Below, in pieces: positions 33,223 through 41,835 of a stretch of 64,000 bases of DNA; positions within the stretch are counted from its first letter, which is position 1, and every line of letters starts with the position of its first letter. This DNA is from Burkholderia pyrrocinia. Lineage in GTDB: Bacteria > Pseudomonadota > Gammaproteobacteria > Burkholderiales > Burkholderiaceae. Position numbers and translations under genes: made by a program. The notes below the pieces were generated by a model, which was given only the letters and a program-made list of their open reading frames with translations, did not search any database and was not told the DNA's origin. The stretch lies in NCBI RefSeq assembly GCF_003330765.1, contig NZ_CP024903.1, positions 1,860,001-1,924,000 on the forward strand. Direction: 5' to 3'.

Positions 33223-33801
33223 ATGACGACCCACCTCAGCCCCGCCGCCGAGCCGCGCCTGCGCTCGGCCTACGAAGGACAGAAGGCGCGCCCGTACGAT
33301 CCGGCCGCACCGATCGCGACGCCGCTCGAACTGCACCGCTGCATCGTGCAGCCCGAATGGGTCGACTACAACGGCCACATGAGCGAATCGTGCTACCTGT
33401 TCGTGTTCGGCGACAGCAGCGATGCGTTCTTCCGCTACTTCGGCATCGACGACGACTATCGCGAAGCCGGCTGCTCGATCTATTCGGCGGAGACGCACAT
33501 CCGCCACCTGCGCGAAGCGATGCTCGGCGAACCGCTGCGGCTCACGCTGCGGCTGCTCGACGTCGACGACCGGCGCCTGCACGTGTTCCATTCGATGCAT
33601 CACGCGACGACCGGCACGCCGCTCGCGACCGCCGAACAGTTGCTGACCCACGTCGACATGCACGCGAAGCGCTCGGCGCCGTTTCCCGACACGATGCGCC
33701 GCCATCTCGACGCGATTCACACCGAACATGCACGCGCGCCGCGCGAGCCTCATGCCGGCCGCGCGATCGCGATTCGCCGCCCCGCCCCTGCTTCACGCTG
33801 A
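33223..33801 (+). CDS. Hot-dog acyl-CoA thioesterase (betainyl-CoA thioesterase-like)
   Basis: A 192-residue protein with a 4HBT fold. D48 in VDYNGHM is the likely catalytic acid; the VFGDSSDAFFRYFG and ETHIRHLREAMLGEPL segments resemble the betainyl-CoA thioesterases of carnitine catabolism, where the domain is often fused to carnitine dehydrogenase. Here it stands alone. It would release a short polar acid from its CoA ester at the end of the CoA branch. I used the ATG at 33223, with GGAG eleven bases upstream. The C-terminal 30 residues are Arg/Ala-rich and poorly conserved-looking. The aldehyde dehydrogenase gene follows by 18 bases. Confidence 0.85.
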   Translation: MTTHLSPAAEPRLRSAYEGQKARPYDPAAPIATPLELHRCIVQPEWVDYNGHMSESCYLFVFGDSSDAFFRYFGIDDDYREAGCSIYSAETHIRHLREAMLGEPLRLTLRLLDVDDRRLHVFHSMHHATTGTPLATAEQLLTHVDMHAKRSAPFPDTMRRHLDAIHTEHARAPREPHAGRAIAIRRPAPASR

Positions 33802-33819
33802 ACCACGATGGAGCCCTCC

Positions 33820-35307
33820 ATGCAGACGAACGACGCCTGGCGCACGCGCGCCGGCCACCTCGAGATCGAATCCCGCGCCTTCGTCGACGGCGCGTTCCGC
33901 GATGCGCACGACGGCGCGACCTTCACGTGCACGAGCCCGATCGACAGTCGCGTGCTCGCGCAGGTCGCGCATTGCAGGCAGGCCGACGCCGACCACGCGG
34001 TCTCGGCCGCGCGGCGCGCATTCGACGGCGGTGCCTGGCGAGACGCGACGCCGCGCGAGCGCAAGCGCGTGCTGCTGCGCTGGGCCGCGCTGATCCGCGA
34101 GCACGCGGACGGTCTCGCGCTGCTCGAGACGCTCGACACCGGCAAGCCGATCGGCGACACGACCGCGATCGACATCCCGTCCACCGCGTACTGTCTCGAA
34201 TGGTTCGCGGAGGCGATCGACAAGACCGGCGGCGAAGTCGTGCCGACTGACGCGCATCTCGTCGGCCTCGTCACGCGCGAGCCGATCGGCGTCGTCGCGG
34301 CGGTCGTGCCGTGGAATTTCCCCGCGATGATCGCGATGTGGAAATGCGCACCCGCGCTGGCGGCCGGCAACAGCGTCGTGCTGAAACCGTCGGAGAAATC
34401 GCCGCTGAGCGCGCTGCGGCTCGCCGCGCTGGCGGCACAGGCCGGGCTGCCGGCCGGCGTGCTCAACGTGCTGCCCGGCTTCGGCGACGCGGGCGAGGCG
34501 CTGGCGCGGCATCCGGATGTGGACTGCATCGCGTTCACGGGCTCGACCGCGGTCGGCCACCAGGTCGCGCGCTGCGCGGCCGATTCGAACCTGAAGCGCG
34601 TGTGGCTCGAACTCGGCGGCAAGTCGCCGCAGATCGTGCTGCCCGATTGCCCCGACCTCGACCGCGCGGCGCGCACCGTCGCACACGCGGTGTTCTACAA
34701 CACCGGGCAGATGTGCACGGCCGGCTCCCGGCTGCTCGTGCATCGCACGATCCGCGACGCGTTCGTCGCGCGCGTGCTGGCGATCGCGCCCGAGTATGCG
34801 CCTGGCGATCCGCTGTCGCCCGACACGCGGATGGGCAGCCTGATCGACGCCGCGCAGGTCGAGCGCGTGCTCGGCTACGTCGATACCGGCCGCGACGAGG
34901 CGACCTTGCTGACGGGCGGCAAGCGCGCGCGCACGGCGAGCGGCGGACAGTATGTCGAGCCGACGGTGTTCGACTGCCCGCGCGCCGATGCGCGGATCGT
35001 GCGCGAGGAGATCTTCGGGCCGGTGCTCGCGGTGACGACGTTCGACGACCTCGACACGGCCGTCGCGCTCGCGAACGACACGCGCTACGGGCTCGCGGCG
35101 TCGGTGTGGACGGCAAACCTGACGACCGCACATGAAACCGCGCGCCGGTTGCGCGCGGGCACTGTGTGGGTGAACGGCTACGAGGAAACCGACGACATGA
35201 ACTTCCCGTTCGGCGGCTTCAAGGAATCGGGCAACGGGCGCGACAACTCGCTGCACGCGCTGGAGAAATACACGGAGCTGAAGTCGACGATCATCCGGCT
35301 GCGGTGA
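33820..35307 (+). CDS. Aldehyde dehydrogenase (PuuC/aminobutyraldehyde-type)
   Basis: A 495-residue NAD(P)-dependent aldehyde dehydrogenase. N166 in PWNFP, E265 in LELGGKSP and the nucleophile C299 in GQMCTAG are present, with the EEIFGPV segment later. It resembles PuuC/KauB-like enzymes that oxidise gamma-aminobutyraldehyde, gamma-glutamyl-aminobutyraldehyde or 4-guanidinobutyraldehyde. That last activity would complete the AruH-AruI sequence. I chose the ATG at 33820, preceded by GGAG, over one 12 bases upstream. A hairpin follows the stop codon. Confidence 0.92.
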   Translation: MQTNDAWRTRAGHLEIESRAFVDGAFRDAHDGATFTCTSPIDSRVLAQVAHCRQADADHAVSAARRAFDGGAWRDATPRERKRVLLRWAALIREHADGLALLETLDTGKPIGDTTAIDIPSTAYCLEWFAEAIDKTGGEVVPTDAHLVGLVTREPIGVVAAVVPWNFPAMIAMWKCAPALAAGNSVVLKPSEKSPLSALRLAALAAQAGLPAGVLNVLPGFGDAGEALARHPDVDCIAFTGSTAVGHQVARCAADSNLKRVWLELGGKSPQIVLPDCPDLDRAARTVAHAVFYNTGQMCTAGSRLLVHRTIRDAFVARVLAIAPEYAPGDPLSPDTRMGSLIDAAQVERVLGYVDTGRDEATLLTGGKRARTASGGQYVEPTVFDCPRADARIVREEIFGPVLAVTTFDDLDTAVALANDTRYGLAASVWTANLTTAHETARRLRAGTVWVNGYEETDDMNFPFGGFKESGNGRDNSLHALEKYTELKSTIIRLR

Positions 35308-35314
35308 CGCGAAA

Positions 35315-35334
35315 CGGGCGGCGCCGGCCGCCCG
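35315..35334 (+). terminator. Hairpin after the aldehyde dehydrogenase gene
   Basis: CGGGCGGC-GCCG-GCCGCCCG, 8 bases after the stop codon; no T-run. Confidence 0.5.
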
Positions 35335-35370
35335 CTTCGCCGTGCACATGATTCGTCCGAACAACGACAC

Positions 35371-35422
35371 CCGCGGCGATTCATTCCAGTCAGGAAATAA
35401 TCAATCGCGCCGCGGCGATTCA
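35371..35422. repeat. Two 13-base direct repeats upstream of the esterase gene
   Basis: CCGCGGCGATTCA occurs at 35371-35383 and again at 35410-35422, 39 bases apart, in the short AT-richer region before the esterase. It could be a tandem protein-binding site. Confidence 0.35.
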
Positions 35423-35478
35423 CCTCCCCGTCCGCACGTTCTAGACTGTCGCATCGTTCCCCTTTCCGGACCCACGCG

Positions 35479-36162
35479 ATGACCGACGTCCTGCCGCTGA
35501 CCACCGATCCCGATTCGGGCCTCCAGTACCGGCTGCGCCCGGCCACCGGCCGCCCCGCCGCCCGCCTGTTGCTGCTGCATGGTGTCGGCGGCAACGAAAC
35601 CAACCTGCTGAACCTTGCCGATGCGATCGATCCGCGCATCGAGATCGCGTTCCTGCGCGGCCCGCTGACCTTCGGACCCAACCAGCATGCATGGTTTCCG
35701 GTGCGCTTCGGCCCGAACGGCCCGGAAATCGATGCGGCCCGCGCGGACGCCAGCCGCGTGCAGCTGATCGCACTGCTGCGCGCATTGCGCGCGCAGGACG
35801 GTGCGGGCTCCGCGTTGCCGGCCGTGATCGCCGGCTTCAGCCAGGGCGGCATCATGAGCGCGAGCGTCGGCCTCACGTCGCCGGACGACGTAACCGCGTT
35901 CGCCGTGCTGTGCGGGCGCATCCTGCCGGAAATCGATCCGCTGATCGCGCCGCGCGATGCGCTTCGCCCGCTCCATGCGCTGATCGTGCACGGCCGCTTC
36001 GACGACAAGCTGCCCGTCGCGTGGGCCGACACCGCCGACGCGAAGCTCACGGCGCTCGGCGTCGCGCACGATACGCGGCTGTACGCGGCCGGCCACGAAC
36101 TGACCGCGGAGATGGCCGGCGATTTCGGCCGGTGGGTCGGCGAACGCGCCGGGTTGAACTGA
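35479..36162 (+). CDS. Phospholipase/carboxylesterase-family alpha/beta hydrolase
   Basis: A 227-residue hydrolase. LLLLHGVGGNETN gives the oxyanion region, GFSQGG contains the nucleophilic serine, and the HGRFDDKLPV and GHEL segments supply the Asp and His. This is the carboxylesterase/lysophospholipase group (YpfH/EstB-like); natural substrates are usually unknown. It is monocistronic and not clearly linked to its neighbours. No signal peptide is seen. Confidence 0.88.
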   Translation: MTDVLPLTTDPDSGLQYRLRPATGRPAARLLLLHGVGGNETNLLNLADAIDPRIEIAFLRGPLTFGPNQHAWFPVRFGPNGPEIDAARADASRVQLIALLRALRAQDGAGSALPAVIAGFSQGGIMSASVGLTSPDDVTAFAVLCGRILPEIDPLIAPRDALRPLHALIVHGRFDDKLPVAWADTADAKLTALGVAHDTRLYAAGHELTAEMAGDFGRWVGERAGLN

Positions 36163-36214
36163 CCGCACCGGGGAAGCCGGCCCGCGAACGGACCGGCGCC
36201 CCCGGCGCGTGGCG

Positions 36215-37720
36215 TCACGCGTTGCTCGCCGGATCGGCGACGGCGCGCGCGGGCGCGGTCGCGGCCACCGCCCGCTCACGCGCGGCGCCGCGCTTCGCGA
36301 GCTTCCAGCCGATCGTCAGCGCGAGCACGACGAGCGGAATCGTCGCGACGGTCCACGTGCCGCCCGGGTAGTCGAATGCCATCAGCACCAGCACGCCGAC
36401 GAGGAAGGCCAGCGTGAGCCACGACGTGAACGGCGCGCCGGGCATCCGGAACGACACGGCCTTCAGTTCGCCGCGATCGACCGCGCGGCGGAACATGATC
36501 TGGCTCATCACGATGAAGCCCCACGTCGTGATGATCCCGAGCGACGCCATGTTCAGCACGATCTCGAACGCCTGGGCCGGCACGATGTAGTTCAGCGGCA
36601 CGCCGATCGCATTGATCGCGACCGTGATCAGGATCCCGCCGTACGGCACGCCGCGCGCGTTCATCCGCGACATGAAGCGCGGCGCCGACCCGCCCATCGC
36701 GAGCGAGCGCAGCACGCGCCCCGTCGAATAGAGGCCGGAGTTCAGGCTCGACAATGCGGCGGTCAGCACCACGACGTTCATCACGGTGCCGACGTACGGC
36801 ACGCCGAGCTTGCCGAAGAACGTCACGAACGGGCTTTCGTGCGCGCTGTACGCGGTCCACGGCAGCAGCATCGTCAACAGCACGACCGAGCCGACGTAGA
36901 ACAGTGCGATGCGCCACATCACGCCGTTGATGGCCTTCGGCAGCACCTTGCGTGCATCGGCGGTCTCGCCCGCCGCGACGCCGACGAGCTCGATGCTCGC
37001 ATACGCGAACACGACGCCCTGCACGATCAGCACGGCCGGCAGGATGCCGTGCGGAAAGAATCCGCCGTGATCCGCGACCAGGTGGAGCCCCGGCATCTGG
37101 CCGGCGACCGGATGGCCGCTCGCGAGGAACACGGCGCCCACCGCGAGGAATACCGCGAGCGTCCCCACCTTGACGAGCGAGAACCAGAACTCCATCTCGC
37201 CGAACACCTTCACGCCGATCATGTTCATCACCGACACGATCCCGAGTGCGCCGAGCGCGAACACCCATTGCGGCACGTCCGTGAACACGGCCCAGTACTT
37301 CATGTAGATCGCGACCGCGGTGATGTCGACGATGCCGGTCGTCGCCCAGTTCAGGTAGTACATCCAGCCCGCGACGAACGATGCGCGCTCGCCCATGAAC
37401 TCCCGCGCGTACGACACGAAGCTGCCGCTGGTCGGCCGGTGCATCACGAGCTCGCCGAGCGCGCGCATGATCAGGAACGCGAACACGCCGCAGACGAGAT
37501 ACACGAGCGCGAGCGCCGGCCCCGCGCTCTGCAGGCGCCCGCCCGCGCCGAGAAAGAGGCCGGTGCCGATCGCGCCGCCCATTGCGATCATCTGCACGTG
37601 CCGCGGCTTCAACTGCTTCTCGTAGCCGGCTTCGTGCGACGCGAACATCGCGTCGGGGTCGGCATGACGGGAATCCGCGCCGCCGGCCGTATCGGCCGGC
37701 CGCTCGCTGCTGTGTTTCAT
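36215..37720 (-). CDS. ansP: L-asparagine permease-like amino acid transporter
   Basis: A 501-residue APC-superfamily permease with twelve hydrophobic segments. The [16 protein letters not shown] motif, the GFFPHG segment and overall length match AnsP rather than the GABA or aromatic permeases. It imports an amino acid by proton symport at the inner membrane. It lies 103 bases after the aspartase gene and opposite an asparaginase further right, so asparagine is the likely substrate. GGAGAC precedes the ATG. Confidence 0.9.
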   Translation of the reverse strand: MKHSSERPADTAGGADSRHADPDAMFASHEAGYEKQLKPRHVQMIAMGGAIGTGLFLGAGGRLQSAGPALALVYLVCGVFAFLIMRALGELVMHRPTSGSFVSYAREFMGERASFVAGWMYYLNWATTGIVDITAVAIYMKYWAVFTDVPQWVFALGALGIVSVMNMIGVKVFGEMEFWFSLVKVGTLAVFLAVGAVFLASGHPVAGQMPGLHLVADHGGFFPHGILPAVLIVQGVVFAYASIELVGVAAGETADARKVLPKAINGVMWRIALFYVGSVVLLTMLLPWTAYSAHESPFVTFFGKLGVPYVGTVMNVVVLTAALSSLNSGLYSTGRVLRSLAMGGSAPRFMSRMNARGVPYGGILITVAINAIGVPLNYIVPAQAFEIVLNMASLGIITTWGFIVMSQIMFRRAVDRGELKAVSFRMPGAPFTSWLTLAFLVGVLVLMAFDYPGGTWTVATIPLVVLALTIGWKLAKRGAARERAVAATAPARAVADPASNA

Positions 37721-37823
37721 CGTTTGTCTCCGCTTCTTGATGTAGCGCGCCCCGCACGGGGGCGCTTCTGGAACGGCCGTGCGCGGGCCGCCGGCGGCAG
37801 GCGCCGGCGCCGCGCGGCCGATG

Positions 37824-39230
37824 TCAAAACACGCGCGGCCGGATCAGCGCTTCGGGCTGCAGCGCCTCGTCCAGTTGCGCGTCGGTCATCAGCTGGCGAT
37901 CCAGCACGACCTCGCGGATCGACTTGCCGCTCGCGTGCGCTTCGGCCGCCACGACCGTCGCGTTCTTGTAGCCGATGTACGGGTTCAGCGCGGTCGCGAG
38001 CGCGACCGAGCGCTCCATCGTTTCGCGCAGCCGCTCGGGATTCGCGGTGATCCCGCTCACGCATCGCTCCGCGAGCGTCGTGCACGCGGCCGTCAGGTGG
38101 CTGAAGCTGCGGAACAGCGCGCTGGCGATCACCGGTTCGAACGCGTTGAGCTGGAGCTGTCCGGCCTCGGCGGCGAAGGTCACGGTCAGGTCGTTGCCGA
38201 ACACCTCGAACGCGACCTGGTTGACGACTTCCGGGATCACCGGATTCACCTTGCCCGGCATGATCGACGAGCCGGCCTGCACGGGCGGCAGGTTGATCTC
38301 GCCGAACCCCGCGCGCGGGCCGCTCGACAGCAGCCGCAGGTCGTTGCAGATCTTCGACAGCTTGACGGCGATCCGCTTGAGCACGCCCGAGACCTGCACG
38401 AACGCGCCGCAATCCTGCGTCGCCTCGATCAGGTTCGGCGCGGTGCTCAGGTCGAGCCCGGTGATGCGCCGCAGCGCCGCCAGCGCTTTCTCCGCGTACT
38501 GCGGATGCGCGGTGATCCCCGTGCCGATCGCGGTCGCGCCGAGATTGATCTCGCGAATCAGCCAGCCGGCTTCCTGCAGGCGCGCGATGTCTTCCGTCAG
38601 CATCACCGCGTAGGTCGAGAATTCCTGGCCGAGCGTCATCGGTACGGCGTCCTGCAACTGCGTGCGGCCGAGCTTCAGCAGGCCCGCGAACGCGTCGGCC
38701 TTCTCCGCGAACGCATCGCGCAGGCGCGCCATCGCTTCGAGCAGGTGCTCGACCGCAAAGCACGTCGCGACCCGGATCGCGGTCGGATAGACGTCGTTCG
38801 TGCTCTGCGCGAGATTCACGTGCTCGTTCGGGTGCAGATAGTCGTACTGCCCGCGCGCGTGCCCCATGATTTCGAGCGCGCGGTTGCAGATCACCTCGTT
38901 CGCGTTCATGTTGGTCGACGTGCCGGCCCCGCCCTGGATGACGTCGACGACGAACTGGTCGTGCAGGCGCCCCTCGCGGATCTCGACGCACGCGGCGGCG
39001 ATCGCATCGCGGTACGGCTGTGGCAGCAGCCCGAGCTCGCAGTTGGCGTCGGCCGCGGCTTCCTTCACGGCCGCGAGCGCCATCACGAAATACGGCAGCG
39101 ACGCAATGGTGCGGCCCGAGATGTCGAAATTCTCTTTCGCGCGCAGCGTATGAACGCCGTAGTACGCGTGATCCGGAATGCTTCGTTTACCTAAAAGATC
39201 CGCTTCGACGCGGAACCCGTTTTCTGCCAT
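37824..39230 (-). CDS. aspA: Aspartate ammonia-lyase
   Basis: A 468-residue member of the fumarase/aspartase superfamily. [11 protein letters not shown] is the signature loop with the catalytic serine; [10 protein letters not shown] and [11 protein letters not shown] are the other conserved regions. It converts L-aspartate to fumarate and ammonia. The first 7 residues and [17 protein letters not shown] resemble known AspA. The ATG at 39228-39230 follows CAGGAGGG. It forms an operon with ansP and is divergent from a LysR gene that probably controls it. Together with the asparaginase it allows growth on asparagine. Confidence 0.95.
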   Translation of the reverse strand: MAENGFRVEADLLGKRSIPDHAYYGVHTLRAKENFDISGRTIASLPYFVMALAAVKEAAADANCELGLLPQPYRDAIAAACVEIREGRLHDQFVVDVIQGGAGTSTNMNANEVICNRALEIMGHARGQYDYLHPNEHVNLAQSTNDVYPTAIRVATCFAVEHLLEAMARLRDAFAEKADAFAGLLKLGRTQLQDAVPMTLGQEFSTYAVMLTEDIARLQEAGWLIREINLGATAIGTGITAHPQYAEKALAALRRITGLDLSTAPNLIEATQDCGAFVQVSGVLKRIAVKLSKICNDLRLLSSGPRAGFGEINLPPVQAGSSIMPGKVNPVIPEVVNQVAFEVFGNDLTVTFAAEAGQLQLNAFEPVIASALFRSFSHLTAACTTLAERCVSGITANPERLRETMERSVALATALNPYIGYKNATVVAAEAHASGKSIREVVLDRQLMTDAQLDEALQPEALIRPRVF

Positions 39231-39302
39231 CGTGCCCTCCTGAATGTCTCTTGCGCTCGTCGTTCGCCGCTTCCCGACGCGACGGGTTCGCATTCTATGC
39301 CT

Positions 39303-39331
39303 TTGCAAAAACAAGCTCGCTTCTGTATTAT
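39303..39331 (+). promoter_or_regulatory. Promoter of the lysR gene
   Basis: TTGCAA-N17-TATTAT, about 40 bases before the lysR start. The stretch CTTTG-N6-CAAG at 39301-39314 is an imperfect inverted repeat and may be the LysR site shared with the divergent aspA gene. Confidence 0.5.
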
Positions 39332-39370
39332 CGAAAGCGGTTTTGCGTGGGGCGCAACAGCGAGAAACGA

Positions 39371-40345
39371 ATGAAAAAAGTCGCAAGAGAAACCGGCGTC
39401 GATCACCTGGGCGCGATGCGCGCGTTCGTGAGAGTGGTCGAAACGGGGAGTTTTTCGGCGGTCGCGAAGGAGATGCACGTGTCGACGTCGACCGTCGCGC
39501 GCAAGGTGACGGCGATCGAGGAAACGCTCGGCGTCGCGCTGCTGCACCGTTCGACGCACAGCGTGACGCTGACCGAGGCCGGCCACATCTATCTGGAGCG
39601 TGCCGTCACGCTGATCGCCGATCTCGACGACACGCTGCGCGTCGTCGCCGAGCTGAATGCGCGGCCGAGCGGCCCGCTGAAGCTCACCGCGCCGGTCGCG
39701 TTCGGCCGTCGCCATCTCGCGCCGCTGGTCGCGCCGTTTCTCGCGCGCTACCCGACGATCCAGCTCGACGTGCGGCTCACCGACAACCACAACGACCTCG
39801 TGGCCGGCGGCTTCGATCTCGACATTCACGAGGGCGAGAACTACCTGGACAACCTGGTCGTCCACCGGCTGTCGCGCAACGACAGCATCCTGTGCGCGAC
39901 GCCCGGCTATCTCGATCGCTGCGGGCGCCCGTCGACGCCCGACGACCTGAAGCATCACAACTGCCTGCGCTACGTCCACCCCGAAGGCGATCCGCGCTGG
40001 GATCTCGTGAACGGCGACGCGCAGCACAGCGTGCTGCCGGCCGGCAATCTCGTCACCGACCATTCGGAGCTGCTGCTCGAAGCGACCTGCGCGGGGCTCG
40101 GCATCGCGGAGTTCGAGATCTGGCTGGTGCGCGACCTGCTCGCGAGCGGCCGGCTCGAAGCCGTGCTGCCGCGCTATCGGCTGCAGAACCGGCTGACCGG
40201 CGAATTCATCTACATCGCGTATCTGGCGAACCGGCGCAGCTCGGCGAAGCTGCGCGTGCTGAAGGACTTTCTCGCGGAACACCTCGCGCATATCGGCGAG
40301 CTGTCGGAGCTGGAGCTGACCAAGATTCGCGGAGCGTGCGCATAG
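39371..40345 (+). CDS. LysR-family transcriptional regulator
   Basis: A 324-residue regulator. The winged helix-turn-helix spans about residues 15-75, with FVRVVETGSFSAVAKEMHVSTSTVARKV; the substrate-binding domain follows, with LKLTAPVAFGRRHLAPL. The extended N-terminus and the CATPGYLDRCGRP segment are typical of the subgroup that includes DsdC-unrelated amino acid regulators. It lies divergent from aspA and convergent with the asparaginase gene, so aspartate or asparagine metabolism is the probable target (inference). Confidence 0.92.
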   Translation: MKKVARETGVDHLGAMRAFVRVVETGSFSAVAKEMHVSTSTVARKVTAIEETLGVALLHRSTHSVTLTEAGHIYLERAVTLIADLDDTLRVVAELNARPSGPLKLTAPVAFGRRHLAPLVAPFLARYPTIQLDVRLTDNHNDLVAGGFDLDIHEGENYLDNLVVHRLSRNDSILCATPGYLDRCGRPSTPDDLKHHNCLRYVHPEGDPRWDLVNGDAQHSVLPAGNLVTDHSELLLEATCAGLGIAEFEIWLVRDLLASGRLEAVLPRYRLQNRLTGEFIYIAYLANRRSSAKLRVLKDFLAEHLAHIGELSELELTKIRGACA

Positions 40346-40446
40346 CGCCCGCGTTCGCGTTCGTGTTCGCGTCGATCAGCACGCCGATGGGCGACGGCAC
40401 ACGCGGCCCGGATCGCAGGCCGGCGGCATCGGCGCGGTAACGGCGT

Positions 40447-41511
40447 TCAGGCCGGCTGCAATTCGAACGGGAACGTTGCGTGCCCGATCTCGACGCCCTG
40501 CGTGTTCAGCATCCGCGGCCGGTGGAAGCCGGCCAGTGGCGCGCGCTGCGCGGCCGTGCCGATCTGCAGCCGTTCGAGGATTTCGCTGACGAGCATGTAG
40601 AGCACGTCGAGATTGCCGTCCTCGATCTTCACCGAGATGCCGAGCGCGCCGTCGGCGCCGAGCTGCCGCGTGCGTTCCGACGCCCGCACGCCGAGCCCGT
40701 AGCACGCATCGGCGCCGAGCTTGCCGACGACTTGCCCGTCGAACGCGTTCATCAGCACCGTGCAATAGCGCCCGTCGCCGGCCACCAGTTCGGGATGCGC
40801 CGTCATCGCACGATGAATGCGCGCCAGCGCGCGGACGCGATCGGTAATTGCGCCGCCGCCCGCTTCCACCGTGTCCGCGCCGTCGGCCAGCGACGCGTAA
40901 AGACGCGCCAGGCGATCCAGCGAAAAGGCCGGCGTCGGCAGGTTGCACCCGTCGATCGCCCAGTCGACCTCGTCGTCGCGCAACCCGCACGCGTCGGCCA
41001 CGACATGCTTCACGCGCACCTGCATCGGATGGTCGGGCAGATGGTAATCGGCCATCGCGGCGCCGATCGACTGCGCACCGGCCAGCATCCCGACATGCTT
41101 GCCCGAACAGTTGCTGCACACCCCGGTCGGCGTGTAGTCGCGCTTGATCCAGGATCGGTACACGGCATCGGACAACGGCGGGTGGCCGCCGCAACGCAAG
41201 TCCGATTCGTGCGCGGCCACCTTGGACAGCATCGCCCGCGTGCGTTCGATATGCCGCTCCTCGCTGCTGTGCGACGCGCACATCAGCGCAATGTCCGCGT
41301 CGTCGAAGCCGAAGCGCTCGGGCGCGCCCGTCTCGATCACCGCCAGCGCCTGGGCCGGCTTGGCCGCCGACCGCGCGAGCGTCATCCGGAACGGATCGCC
41401 GAACCGGGCCAGCAACCTGCCGCGTGCATCGACCACCGCCACATGGGCGACGTGCGTGTTCTCGATCGCGTTGCCGCGGTACGTGACGACCGCTGCGCGT
41501 TGGGTGTCCAT
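40447..41511 (-). CDS. L-asparaginase, Rhizobium etli (ReAV) type
   Basis: A 354-residue asparaginase II-family protein. CSNCSGKHVGML is the hallmark of this class, with the Ser-Lys pair, and DGCNLPTPAF holds one of the zinc-binding cysteines. It is unrelated in fold to the E. coli AnsA/AnsB enzymes. It hydrolyses L-asparagine to aspartate and ammonia, feeding AspA. No signal peptide, so the enzyme is cytoplasmic. The ATG at 41509-41511 follows GGAGACA. Confidence 0.92.
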   Translation of the reverse strand: MDTQRAAVVTYRGNAIENTHVAHVAVVDARGRLLARFGDPFRMTLARSAAKPAQALAVIETGAPERFGFDDADIALMCASHSSEERHIERTRAMLSKVAAHESDLRCGGHPPLSDAVYRSWIKRDYTPTGVCSNCSGKHVGMLAGAQSIGAAMADYHLPDHPMQVRVKHVVADACGLRDDEVDWAIDGCNLPTPAFSLDRLARLYASLADGADTVEAGGGAITDRVRALARIHRAMTAHPELVAGDGRYCTVLMNAFDGQVVGKLGADACYGLGVRASERTRQLGADGALGISVKIEDGNLDVLYMLVSEILERLQIGTAAQRAPLAGFHRPRMLNTQGVEIGHATFPFELQPA

Positions 41512-41690
41512 CGTGTGTTGTCTCCTTGCTCGGGGCCTGGTTGCCGGGGCCCGTCCAACCGGTACGGCAGTGTAGCGAGTCGCCGCCGCCGCGAACGGTC
41601 GGGCCATGGAAAGCGGTGTTGCATGCGGCGCAAAGGCAGCCGCGCCGCCCACGAAAGCCTGACTGAATGAGTACAAAAACCATTCAAGCG
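41512..41690. other. Divergent asparaginase/TonB-receptor region
   Basis: The 324 bases between the asparaginase and receptor start codons hold the receptor promoter at 41691-41719 and a 110-base leader. Within 41512-41690 I see no gene and no clear promoter for the asparaginase. Confidence 0.4.
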
Positions 41691-41719
41691 TTTACATATT
41701 TAGTACCAATCCGTACAAT
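41691..41719 (+). promoter_or_regulatory. Promoter of the TonB-dependent receptor gene
   Basis: TTTACA-N17-TACAAT, each box with five of six consensus positions. The transcript would have a leader of about 110 bases. I looked for a Fur box here; the AT-rich 41735-41755 stretch is only a poor match. Confidence 0.6.
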
Positions 41720-41835
41720 TGCGATCACGAACGCGAATCATACGCATTTACATTGACGTTTTCCGATGTTCCGGACCTGTGCCGCCCGCATCGAGAAAAT
41801 GCACCCGATCACCGAACCTTCCGTTGCTTCCCGAT

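Noticed and set aside
41727..41755. Fur box upstream of the TonB receptor
   Set aside because: The AT-rich stretch matches the 19-base Fur consensus poorly and I cannot score it; iron control is plausible from the protein family only.
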